Shown here one piece after another: positions 35,116 through 42,528 of a stretch of 47,963 nt of DNA. The notes beneath the pieces are model-generated. The model was not told the origin of the DNA and did not search any database. It saw only the letters and a program-made list of their open reading frames with translations. The position numbers and the translations under genes were made by a program. Each line of letters starts with the position of its first letter. Within the stretch, counting starts at the first letter, position 1. This DNA comes from Nitrospira sp. (GTDB lineage: Bacteria; Nitrospirota; Nitrospiria; Nitrospirales; Nitrospiraceae): the NCBI GenBank assembly GCA_005116885.1, contig SWDP01000047.1, positions 72,057-120,019 on the forward strand. The letters are read 5' to 3'.

Positions 35116-37029
35116 TTAGTGGCCCCCAGCCGGCTGCGGTGCGCCGCCAGGAACCCCTGCCTTCGCCTCAACAGGCGCCTTCTTCATCCCGAGGCTTCCC
35201 AGCCAGAAGACGAATAGGATACTCACCCAGAAGAACAATACATTGAATGAAATCATGTTCGCGGCAAAACCTACCGTATGCGTATAGGCCCAAGGTGAGT
35301 TATCACGCATAATCTCATTTACGTGCCAGAATAATCGGACGGAAGAACGGATGTATCCCATCAATCCCATCATCCAGGTAAAAGCCGTTGCAAGCATGAT
35401 TAACGCATATTGCGATCGAACAGAGATCTTTCCCCATTCAATCGCCCCCATCTGTTTGGCGCCCTTCATCATGGCTGCGTTCAACGGAAACATGAAGAAG
35501 AGACAAGACAGTGTTGTGGCGACTTGGGGCACTGAGAGACCCACTCGCACGTTTGCCGGGATGTAATACCCGTAGATGGCCAGCCAGATAATGTTCACAT
35601 AGGCACAGGCAAAGAACACGCCCATGAAAATGTTACCGAACTTCGACCAGGATACCGTCGAAACCTTATTCCCTCGCATGTACCACACGAAGCTCAGAAT
35701 GGTGGTAGTGATGATCACATTAATTCCACCGTTCTTGGCCGACATAACCCCGTAGTTTCCCAGCACCGGATGCTGTTGACCACCCATCGCTTTGAGTTCC
35801 GCTGGAGTCATGACGATCGTGTGGGGGGTAATAAACACGAGGTAGCCGCAACAGAGAATGAATACGAGATACTTAATGTAGCGTTGATATTTCTCAGCCC
35901 CGCGCATCCGACCCAGCGCCTGCCAGAGATAATAATTTGTACTCAAGAAAAGAATGCCGATCATGGTGGCCTGAATAATGAAAAGCCACGCCAGGAGGCC
36001 TCCCATGAGCGTAATCCCCATCTGTTGGCGATAGGCGTACACCTCGCGCATCAACCAGTAGCCGGCAAACGGCAAGGGAATTAGGAACGCCACGCCGAGC
36101 GCCATCGCGATATACCCCATCCAGTCATAGTGCGCACGATCCTCGTCTGTCTTGGAGGCCAAGAACTTGTATGCTGCGTAGGCCGCCACGACACCGCCGC
36201 CAAATGCCATATTCCCCAAAATACGATGCACGTTGAGGGGATTCCAAAGGGCGGTATGAATGACGTGCCAGATGTTTCCCAGGTAGCGACCCTGCTCATC
36301 GACGCCGGCAGGCGACATCATAAAGCCGATCCATGAGTTCGCCAGGAACATGAGCAAGGTACCGATGACGTTCAAGATTACGGACATGCTCAAATGAATC
36401 CACTTGAGGAACCCGTCTCTCATCTTGTCCCAACCGTAATAGTAGATGTAGAGCGTTCCACTCTCCGCCACAAACATCAACGCATAGATATGCATGACTG
36501 GGCGGAAGATACCGGACAAATAGCCGAAAAATGCGGGGTACAGCGTCAAGAAAGTGAAGATGAGAATACCACCCAGAATTGCGGTCAACGAATAGGCCGT
36601 CAGACTGATTTTAATGAAGTCATAGGCGAGCTGATCGTACCGCTTCGCCATCGCTTTATCCTTCGTCACCACCCCCATAAATTCGATCACCATGCAGAAG
36701 ATCGGCACTGCGAGCACGAAACTCCCGTAGTAGAGATGCTGTTGGTTGGCGAACCAGAGCAATACACGGCTTTCGAAGTTGTACCGCGGATAGTCCCGAG
36801 GGCCATCGACAGTCTTCGGGGCAGGGGCGCCGACGACGATACCCTCCGTCTTATAATAGACGTCTCGCCCCTTCTCAACTTTCGCCTCACCGTCCTTCTT
36901 CACCGCATCAGGGGCATCCGCGCCCATAGCCAGTGACGGAAGCGATACAGCGATGGGGAGCAGGAGAAGGCCAATCATCGCGCAAAGCGCCATGATTGAA
37001 AAAATCTTCTTCCCGGCTACACGTCCCAT
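35116..37029 (-). CDS. Cytochrome bd-like oxidase, subunit I-like
   Basis: 637 aa from the ATG at 37029 (AGGAGG 6 nt upstream). A signal/TM segment (8-35) and a periplasmic stretch precede about 14 helices. His98 in ANQQHLYYGSFVLAVP matches the helix I position of the CydA heme-ligand His. FLANSWIGFMMSPAGV and LWNPLNVHRILGNM resemble CydA's NGWMQNPVG and NPVAQVKFVHTV regions, with the second His displaced. The quinol-binding Q-loop and a CydB gene are missing, while three c-type cytochrome genes follow. This matches the bd-like oxidase proposed as terminal oxidase in Nitrospira, probably fed by cytochrome c. Two miniproteins precede it. Confidence 0.88.
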   Translation of the reverse strand: MGRVAGKKIFSIMALCAMIGLLLLPIAVSLPSLAMGADAPDAVKKDGEAKVEKGRDVYYKTEGIVVGAPAPKTVDGPRDYPRYNFESRVLLWFANQQHLYYGSFVLAVPIFCMVIEFMGVVTKDKAMAKRYDQLAYDFIKISLTAYSLTAILGGILIFTFLTLYPAFFGYLSGIFRPVMHIYALMFVAESGTLYIYYYGWDKMRDGFLKWIHLSMSVILNVIGTLLMFLANSWIGFMMSPAGVDEQGRYLGNIWHVIHTALWNPLNVHRILGNMAFGGGVVAAYAAYKFLASKTDEDRAHYDWMGYIAMALGVAFLIPLPFAGYWLMREVYAYRQQMGITLMGGLLAWLFIIQATMIGILFLSTNYYLWQALGRMRGAEKYQRYIKYLVFILCCGYLVFITPHTIVMTPAELKAMGGQQHPVLGNYGVMSAKNGGINVIITTTILSFVWYMRGNKVSTVSWSKFGNIFMGVFFACAYVNIIWLAIYGYYIPANVRVGLSVPQVATTLSCLFFMFPLNAAMMKGAKQMGAIEWGKISVRSQYALIMLATAFTWMMGLMGYIRSSVRLFWHVNEIMRDNSPWAYTHTVGFAANMISFNVLFFWVSILFVFWLGSLGMKKAPVEAKAGVPGGAPQPAGGH

Positions 37030-37112
37030 GAAATACCTCCTTGATGCATTCTGAAAAAGACTCATAACAATTCCCTGCAAGCTCGACTCAGGACGGAATG
37101 AACCCCTACGGC

Positions 37113-37235
37113 CTACTTCCGGAATAAATACCAGAAGTCCAGTCCCTGCGAGTCCATCAAGAAGTGGTCAACTGCCAGAAAATAGGTAATGCAAACTGCC
37201 AATGACACCACCACGTATACGACTGTCATACCCAT
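37113..37235 (-). CDS. 40-aa membrane miniprotein upstream of bd-like oxidase
   Basis: 40 residues, with GGGAGGGAG 5 nt before the ATG at 37235. One hydrophobic helix (residues 3-22, TVVYVVVSLAVCITYFLAV) is followed by a polar tail with Asp23-His24 and GLDFWYLFRK. It is 83 nt upstream of the oxidase start. Size and position recall the CydX/CydS-type small subunits of bd oxidases, but no sequence family is recognised. A structural subunit of the bd-like oxidase is the leading guess. Confidence 0.72.
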   Translation of the reverse strand: MGMTVVYVVVSLAVCITYFLAVDHFLMDSQGLDFWYLFRK

Positions 37236-37295
37236 TGCACTCCCTCCCTAAACCTTGCCGACATCCAAAAAATCATAGCGCCGTAGCGGCCCCGC

Positions 37296-37418
37296 TTAAC
37301 AGGGGCACTGAATTCCAGCAAACCAATAAAAAAACCACAAGCCTACCGCGCAAGTGATGTAAAAAATCATCTTCCCAACTTTGACCTTTATCTCGCTATC
37401 TGGTACTGCCGTGGCCAT
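37296..37418 (-). CDS. Second 40-aa membrane miniprotein of the oxidase operon
   Basis: 40 residues, ATG at 37418 preceded by GAGAGAAGGAG with 6-7 nt spacing. A charged N-terminus (PDSEIKVKVGK) leads into one aromatic-rich helix (IFYITCAVGLWFFYWFAGIQ) and ends in CPC. It is the most upstream gene of the run that includes the other miniprotein, the bd-like oxidase and three cytochromes. Its terminal CPC might be a metal or thiol site. The family is not recognised. Confidence 0.7.
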   Translation of the reverse strand: MATAVPDSEIKVKVGKMIFYITCAVGLWFFYWFAGIQCPC

Positions 37419-37475
37419 TGCGTCTCCTTCTCTCCTGATGCAACCACTCCATCCAAACTCAGCTCAGCGAATTTC

Positions 37476-37504
37476 TTGACACACAGATACCCGTATGTTA
37501 TTCA
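37476..37504 (+). promoter_or_regulatory. Candidate promoter for 34-aa plus-strand gene
   Basis: An exact TTGACA (37476-37481) is followed after 17 nt by TATTCA (37499-37504). The start of the downstream miniprotein is about 40 nt away. The -10 box is weak, so confidence is moderate. Confidence 0.4.
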
Positions 37505-37542
37505 AAATTCCTTGCGAAACACGAAAAATCAGAGGAAACTCG

Positions 37543-37647
37543 ATGCAAAAAAAATCAAAAGTGTTCGACATTATAGTTTTGGTCGGAATGGTTGTCAATA
37601 TACTTTTGGCCGTGTTTCTCATTCTCTATTACTTTGATTTCTTATAA
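37543..37647 (+). CDS. 34-aa membrane miniprotein, plus strand
   Basis: 34 residues, ATG at 37543 after AGAGGAAA with 5-nt spacing, stop TAA at 37645. After a basic start (MQKKSK) nearly all residues form one helix (VFDIIVLVGMVVNILLAVFLILYYFDFL). It runs opposite to all nearby genes, between the oxidase operon and the SUMF1-like gene, and has its own TTGACA. AT content is far higher than in the neighbours. Whether it works with the oxidase is unknown. Confidence 0.6.
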   Translation: MQKKSKVFDIIVLVGMVVNILLAVFLILYYFDFL

Positions 37648-37667
37648 GTTTCGCATGGTCTTCCCGT

Positions 37668-38558
37668 TCATTTTTTCTCTGATTTCACACCAGAAACTGC
37701 ACAACGAAACCCGATCGTCTCATCGCGAAAATCCTGAACCAGCTTGCTTCTGCTGGTAATGCGAATATCAGCTCCCGTGGTCGCATAGCCTCCCCCACGA
37801 AGCACTCGAAATACGCCGTGATCAGGGCCCTGAGGGTTCTGATCCGGAGCCTCTTCGTAGTAGCGCTCCGCGTACCAATCATCGACCCACTCCATGACAT
37901 TTCCTGCTCCATCCATCACACCGTAGGGGCTCCTATCTGTCTGAACCGTCCCGACAATTGCGGAAACTTCATGGCCATCCTCCACCCTCGCCCAATTGGC
38001 TCCGTTGGGCTGCTCAACACTACCCCAAGGCCACAGACGTCCATCCGGCCCTCGCATGGCTTTTTCCCACTCCGCCTCGGTTGGAAGCCGCCTCCCTTTC
38101 CAATGGCAATAGGCCTCCGCATCCTCCCATGATACATAGACCACGGGCTGGTTGAGACCCAGCATCTTGCTCATGTTCTTGGCGTAACGAGCAGGAGGAC
38201 CGGACTTGCGATGCCCGGTCGCATCCACAAATTGCTGGTACTGAAAATTAGTCGTTTCATAGCGATCAATGGCAAATGCGCCCAGCACCAGCGTACGTTG
38301 CGGCCGCTCATCGAACCCACCTTCATTAGTGCCACGGATGAAGGGTCCTGCCGGAATCGAAATCATTTCTTCCTGAACCGGCTCCTCACGAGCAGCCAGA
38401 GAAGGGTCGGGCGACCCCGACGGCGTTGAATTTGTCGAATCGGCAGGAGACGCTTCAAACGGGGTCAACGTCGTACCGCGAAGGATTCCCATGATAGGAA
38501 TCGCAGCAAATGCAAGGATGGCAAGAAGAAACAATACCTTGAATTTGGTTTCGAGCAT
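37668..38558 (-). CDS. SUMF1/FGE-fold protein, second of a tandem pair
   Basis: 296 aa from the ATG at 38558; a longer in-frame start would overlap the upstream gene by 130 nt and is rejected. One N-terminal helix (VLFLLAILAFAAIPIMGIL) anchors it. The FGE-sulfatase domain has ISIPAGPFIRGTNEGGFDERP, VYVSWEDAEAYCHWKGRRLPTEAEWEKAMRG, GNVMEWVDDWYAERYY and VLRGGGYATTGADIRITSRSK ... IGFRCA. The Cys-x4-Cys of true formylglycine-generating enzymes is absent after the RGG(S/G) segment. It starts 5 nt after the stop of the similar gene upstream, so the pair arose by duplication and is co-translated. Confidence 0.88.
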   Translation of the reverse strand: MLETKFKVLFLLAILAFAAIPIMGILRGTTLTPFEASPADSTNSTPSGSPDPSLAAREEPVQEEMISIPAGPFIRGTNEGGFDERPQRTLVLGAFAIDRYETTNFQYQQFVDATGHRKSGPPARYAKNMSKMLGLNQPVVYVSWEDAEAYCHWKGRRLPTEAEWEKAMRGPDGRLWPWGSVEQPNGANWARVEDGHEVSAIVGTVQTDRSPYGVMDGAGNVMEWVDDWYAERYYEEAPDQNPQGPDHGVFRVLRGGGYATTGADIRITSRSKLVQDFRDETIGFRCAVSGVKSEKK

Positions 38559-38563
38559 GTTGG

Positions 38564-39490
38564 TTATGACGCCGCGGGACTGTCGCTGGCCTCCATATCG
38601 CTCGCGCAGCGAAACCCGATCGTAATATCCGTCCGCCAGGCTTTCGCGGCAAATCGCTTGGAGAGTCGCGCAGTATGCTCGGTCTCTCGCCACGACCCTC
38701 CTCGCACAACTTTCAAGTCCGCACGGTCCGGCCCTTTCGGATCACGATAGGGTGCTTTCTGGTAGTAATGCTCATCGTATGAGTCTGCTACCCATTCCGC
38801 AACATTCCCGGTCATGTCATAGATTCCATAGGTACTTCTACCAGCTTCGACTGAGCCGGGAGGCGCAAGATACCGATATCCATCTTCACTCCCATCCAGA
38901 TTGGCATTGGCATGGCCAGTTTTGACGGTGTCGCCCCACGCGTATTTCCGCTTTCCTTCACCACGGCCGGCCTTTTCCCATTCCGCCTCCGTAGGAAGAC
39001 GTTTTCCTGCCCATTTACAATAGGCCGCCGCCTCGTCCCAGGTCATGCTCATCGCCGCAAACTCAGGCTTCAGCAGCTTGGATTGATCGTCTTCAAACAC
39101 CTCGATCTTGGGCAACGAACGCTTAGTCATTTTGGCGAACCGGGCATACTCCTCTTGCGACACTTCTTTTCTATCGATATAGAATGTGCTTAAAAACACT
39201 TGCCGTTCCGGCACCTCATCTGGATCACCATCTTTGCTCCCCATAATGAACGGGCCATCGGGAACCTGCACCATCTCTCGCCCTTCATCTCCTATTTTCG
39301 TCTTATACATAGAATAGTCCAGAGAGGGCGCGCTGGTTGGCGCAGGCCGAGCCTCGGTCTTAATCGACGAAGCCAAGGCTTTCATCTGCTTCGCCTTGTA
39401 GGATTCATAGACCAGCAAGCTGATCATCAGGGCAAACGCCCCAAAAACGAATACGATCGAGCCGACAAGCACTCCCTTACTTTCCATCAT
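38564..39490 (-). CDS. SUMF1/FGE-fold protein, first of a tandem pair
   Basis: 308 aa with GGAGGAG 8 nt before the ATG. One membrane helix (VLVGSIVFVFGAFALMISLLVY) is followed by a linker and an FGE-sulfatase domain: MVQVPDGPFIMGSKDGDPDEVPERQV, MTWDEAAAYCKWAGKRLPTEAEWEKAGRG, DMTGNVAEWVADSYDEHYY, VVRGGSWRETEHTARLSKR and IGFRCASD. The catalytic cysteine pair of FGE is missing, so sulfatase activation is unlikely; a binding or structural role near the oxidase is possible. The periplasmic domain faces the same side as the cytochromes. Confidence 0.88.
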   Translation of the reverse strand: MMESKGVLVGSIVFVFGAFALMISLLVYESYKAKQMKALASSIKTEARPAPTSAPSLDYSMYKTKIGDEGREMVQVPDGPFIMGSKDGDPDEVPERQVFLSTFYIDRKEVSQEEYARFAKMTKRSLPKIEVFEDDQSKLLKPEFAAMSMTWDEAAAYCKWAGKRLPTEAEWEKAGRGEGKRKYAWGDTVKTGHANANLDGSEDGYRYLAPPGSVEAGRSTYGIYDMTGNVAEWVADSYDEHYYQKAPYRDPKGPDRADLKVVRGGSWRETEHTARLSKRFAAKAWRTDITIGFRCASDMEASDSPAAS

Positions 39491-39493
39491 GTC

Positions 39494-39865
39494 TCATACT
39501 CCTCCGGGTGCAGCTTTTTTCTTTGCCGCTCTCATATCCAGCAACATCGAAATCTGCACACCGAGAAATCCGCCCATCGCAGCACCAGCCCCCGCCCCCA
39601 CAGATATTCTCTCTGGTCCGGCAATAAGCCAAGCAAGCGACCCACCTAGCAGAGTGCCCACTAAAATACTCGCTAAGAAACGCCGCCCTCCCATAAACCC
39701 AATCACACCGCCGAGCACCAACCCTGCCCCACTCGCCAGCGGCATGATGCCGCCCCCCATAATAATCCCGATCAGCGTCCCGACAGTTCCCATCACGGCT
39801 ACACCGAACAGGATATCGATCACCTTCTTTATGGGCGCAACGTGTTCCGTGCCGGAATTGGCCAT
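39494..39865 (-). CDS. Small glycine-rich membrane protein
   Basis: 123 aa. Three to four short hydrophobic segments rich in Gly ([72 protein letters not shown]) and a basic Lys-rich C-terminus. Such Gly-zipper patterns occur in small membrane channel-like or lipoprotein-associated proteins, but no family is recognised. It stops 4 nt before the first SUMF1-like gene and starts 20 nt after the DUF3047 gene, so the four genes form one unit. Confidence 0.75.
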   Translation of the reverse strand: MANSGTEHVAPIKKVIDILFGVAVMGTVGTLIGIIMGGGIMPLASGAGLVLGGVIGFMGGRRFLASILVGTLLGGSLAWLIAGPERISVGAGAGAAMGGFLGVQISMLLDMRAAKKKAAPGGV

Positions 39866-39885
39866 GCTGACTACGGTCCATTTCT

Positions 39886-40542
39886 CTAATGTCCGGCGCT
39901 CGCCACGATCGAGCCAAAATCGATTTCAACACCGGATGCGGCAATGATCGAGATGCCCCAGGCTTTGGCAGCCGGTTCGTGCTTGTGAATCCTCTTGAAA
40001 TCCTCATAGACGTTCACGCGTTCCTCGAACCACTCCCCAACAGCCTTCGTACCGCTTTGCACGACGATCTCTGAGCCGCTGAAGATCCCTCCCTCGGTAA
40101 GCGTGCCATCGGGCTTAGTCGCACTCCAGACATACTTCGTAAACACCGGAATAAACATCAGATCGGTATCCAGCGAAGCGTACATCGCCGCAATCGGCTC
40201 AGTGTCCGTCGTGGCTTTTTGCAGACGCCAACGCCAGGTGAGGACGGGAAAGGCCTTGGGATCCCAATCGATCTTCTTTTTCTTGATTCGCTGCCCCGCG
40301 TCCTTTACGGCCAGAAAGCTCACACCATCCTCCGTCTGAACCTTATACGCATCCCGCCCCTTCGACTGGCTTCGTTGATTCTCATGCTCCCAATTCAATG
40401 GAAATCCTTCTGCATCTTTCGTCTGAAAATCCTCCAGAACCAGGGACTGGCTTTGGGCTGTGACCGCGCCCTGCATCACCATGCTTCCACACACGAGCAA
40501 TACGACTGTTAGGTATCTCAGGATCATCATCCCTCGCCTCAT
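39886..40542 (-). CDS. Exported DUF3047 protein
   Basis: 218 aa with a signal peptide at about residues 6-29, cut after VTA. The mature sequence [64 protein letters not shown] and [25 protein letters not shown] shows the DUF3047 jelly-roll-like pattern. Function of the family is unknown. Its start is 23 nt from the outer arm of repeat R3. An internal GAGGG before a second Met pair leaves the exact start uncertain by five residues. Confidence 0.82.
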   Translation of the reverse strand: MRRGMMILRYLTVVLLVCGSMVMQGAVTAQSQSLVLEDFQTKDAEGFPLNWEHENQRSQSKGRDAYKVQTEDGVSFLAVKDAGQRIKKKKIDWDPKAFPVLTWRWRLQKATTDTEPIAAMYASLDTDLMFIPVFTKYVWSATKPDGTLTEGGIFSGSEIVVQSGTKAVGEWFEERVNVYEDFKRIHKHEPAAKAWGISIIAASGVEIDFGSIVASAGH

Positions 40543-40564
40543 ACTTCCTACCCCTTTCGGACTT

Positions 40565-40772
40565 TAGCAGGCTGCGGAAAAACTCGGTCCATACATAAAA
40601 TGCCCGTGGAACCTTCCTTACCTACGACGCTGATTTCAACATAGCCACAGGATGCTCAAAATGGTTGTCCGGCAAGGCCGCAGCGAGCAAAGAGGCGAGG
40701 CGTAGGCTTCGATACGTTGAGCCTCTGAGCGATGCGAGAACGATGCTGGCGGACTTTTTCAGTATCCTGTTA
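40565..40772 (-). repeat. Palindromic intergenic element, copy R3 with outer arm
   Basis: The inner palindrome runs 40648-40772. On the minus strand it begins with the TAA stop of the second bd-like oxidase (40770-40772) as TAACAGGATACTGAAAAAG. An outer end at 40565-40592 (TAGCAGGCTGCGGAAAAAC) is an inverted, diverged copy of that same terminal sequence, making a 208-bp unit with terminal inverted repeats. The arm at 40572-40613 matches the one in R2. Confidence 0.88.
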
Positions 40773-42521
40773 GGCCTCTTGCGACGACGACGGCGGCGCC
40801 AAGACCCTTGTGTTTCCCTCGACTAACTCTTCTCCAATCGCTGGCGACTGGTTACGCTGAGACATCCAGAACAGGACGAGCACCGCTCCCCAGAACACCA
40901 TCATATTGAGCGTCACCATTTTCGCCGCAAACGCAAAATCCGGTGTGAAGGCCCAAGGAGAGACATCCGCCATCAACTCGCTGACATGCCATGCCAGCCT
41001 CCCGGATGAACGGATATAACCCATGAGACCCATCACCCATGTGAAGGCTGCGGCCAGTCCAAACAACCCCGCCATGCCCCTGAGGGAAATCTTTCCCCAC
41101 TGAACCGGCCCGTGAAGAATCGCCCCCTTGAGCATCATGCGATTGATGATGATTCCAACCACAAGGACCGTCAACGTAGTTGCGGCCTGCGGCGACGACA
41201 GCCCAACACGGAGCTTCGCCGGCAGATAATACCCATACACTGAAAGCCAGATAATGTTGAGCGCCCCCAAGAAGAACAACGCACCGATGAGGATGTTCCC
41301 TTTCGTGACCCAGGGCACAACCATCGTTCGATTGGCGCGACGGTAATACAGAAAACTCATGGTGGTCACAAGAATCATAATGTTGACCGCACCGTTCTTT
41401 GCCGACATCACTCCATAGTTGCCGACTACGGGATGCGACGCTCCGCCCATCGCCTTCACTTCACTACCCGACATGAAAACGGTGTGAGGCGTCAGCCACA
41501 CGAACAGCGCCACCATAAACACCGAGAGCAGCACTTGATAATAGGGCTGATACCGTTCCCCACCACGAAGGCGCGCCATGCTCTGCCAGAGGTAAAAGTT
41601 GACTCCCAGAAAAAGGACGCCGATTAAGATGGCCTGCACGACGAAGAGCCATGTGAGTAATCCGCCCATCATCGTCACACCCATACTCTGGCTGAATGCA
41701 TAGACCGATCGCATCAACCAGTAGCCGGCAAAGGGCATCGGTAACAATGCGATCACCGTGACAAATAAGAAAACATGCCCGACCCAGTCGAAATAGGCGC
41801 TCTCTTTTTCTGACTTGCTCGTAAAGAATCGATAACACGCGTAGGCCATCACCACCGCGCCGCCGGACATAATGTTTGCCAAGAAACGATGGACATTCAA
41901 TGGATTCCACAGCGCCGAATGGAGCAGGTGCCATCCGTTCCCCAAAAACTGCCCCTTCGCATCGACGCCAGCCGGCGCCATCATGAAGGCCGACCAAGCG
42001 TTTGCTAGGAGCAGCAGTGCCGTCCCAAATAGGTTACTCAACAGGCCGATTGATGCGTGGACCCATTTCGAGGCCGGCTCAACCAACCTGTTCCAGCTAT
42101 AGTAATAGGTGATGAGCAGCAGCGATTCCCCGAGAAACACGAATGCATAGACCGGCATAAAGGTTTTGAACGTCCCGCCCATGTACTTCATGAAGCTGGG
42201 ATAGAAATAGAGAAAGACCCCCAGCATGCAGCTCCCGACCACGGCCGTCACCGATAAGGCGAGGAGAGCAACTTTTGCCAAATCCCGCGCAAGGCCGTCA
42301 TAACGAAGGGCAAGTTCGGGGTTTTTGCTCCTGAGTCCAAGAAATTCCAGCAACACACAAAAAATCGGTAACGCGAGAACACCGGAGGCGTACCCTCTGG
42401 GGCGCACGGTGCGACGAATAAGGAGCACCACGTCTGTGCGCGCCGCCGAGTGGTGAGGCGGCCGGGTCCCCGTTGAGGGTCTAAACGATGCGAGAACGAA
42501 ACTGGCGGACTTTTTCAGCAT
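40770..42521 (-). CDS. Second bd-like oxidase, N-terminus replaced by repeat sequence
   Basis: 583 aa. From about residue 47 (SGVLALPIFCVLLEFLGL) it aligns along its whole length with the bd-like oxidase at 35116-37029 (e.g. LLANAWSAFMMAPAGVDAKGQFLGNGWHLLHSALWNPLNVHRFL). The first 46 residues (MLKKSASFVLASFRPST...) are encoded by repeat R4 and are unrelated. As a result the signal segment, periplasmic stretch and the ANQQHLYYG-type His segment of helix I are missing. The ATG lies 4 nt past the upstream stop, inside the repeat, so restart translation is possible. The product may be non-functional, or this may be a reduced paralogue; the rest of the frame is intact with no other defect seen. 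Confidence 0.75.
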   Translation of the reverse strand: MLKKSASFVLASFRPSTGTRPPHHSAARTDVVLLIRRTVRPRGYASGVLALPIFCVLLEFLGLRSKNPELALRYDGLARDLAKVALLALSVTAVVGSCMLGVFLYFYPSFMKYMGGTFKTFMPVYAFVFLGESLLLITYYYSWNRLVEPASKWVHASIGLLSNLFGTALLLLANAWSAFMMAPAGVDAKGQFLGNGWHLLHSALWNPLNVHRFLANIMSGGAVVMAYACYRFFTSKSEKESAYFDWVGHVFLFVTVIALLPMPFAGYWLMRSVYAFSQSMGVTMMGGLLTWLFVVQAILIGVLFLGVNFYLWQSMARLRGGERYQPYYQVLLSVFMVALFVWLTPHTVFMSGSEVKAMGGASHPVVGNYGVMSAKNGAVNIMILVTTMSFLYYRRANRTMVVPWVTKGNILIGALFFLGALNIIWLSVYGYYLPAKLRVGLSSPQAATTLTVLVVGIIINRMMLKGAILHGPVQWGKISLRGMAGLFGLAAAFTWVMGLMGYIRSSGRLAWHVSELMADVSPWAFTPDFAFAAKMVTLNMMVFWGAVLVLFWMSQRNQSPAIGEELVEGNTRVLAPPSSSQEA

Positions 42522-42528
42522 TCTGCTA
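42385..42528 (-). repeat. Partial palindromic element R4 fused to oxidase gene
   Basis: The stop-anchored half is canonical: TAGCAGAATGCTGAAAAAGTCC then GCATCGTTTAGA on the minus strand, starting at the TAG of the upstream gene (42526-42528). The loop is enlarged by about 65 bp of GC-rich sequence. The other half is cut at GGCGTAC (42387-42393), where the oxidase coding sequence resumes. Confidence 0.8.

Noticed and set aside
38559-38693. Longer start for the second SUMF1-like protein
   Set aside because: The extra 45 residues overlap the end of the preceding gene in another frame and push the membrane helix inward.
37668-39490. Calling the SUMF1-like pair formylglycine-generating enzymes
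   Set aside because: The catalytic Cys-x4-Cys after the RGG segment is absent from both.
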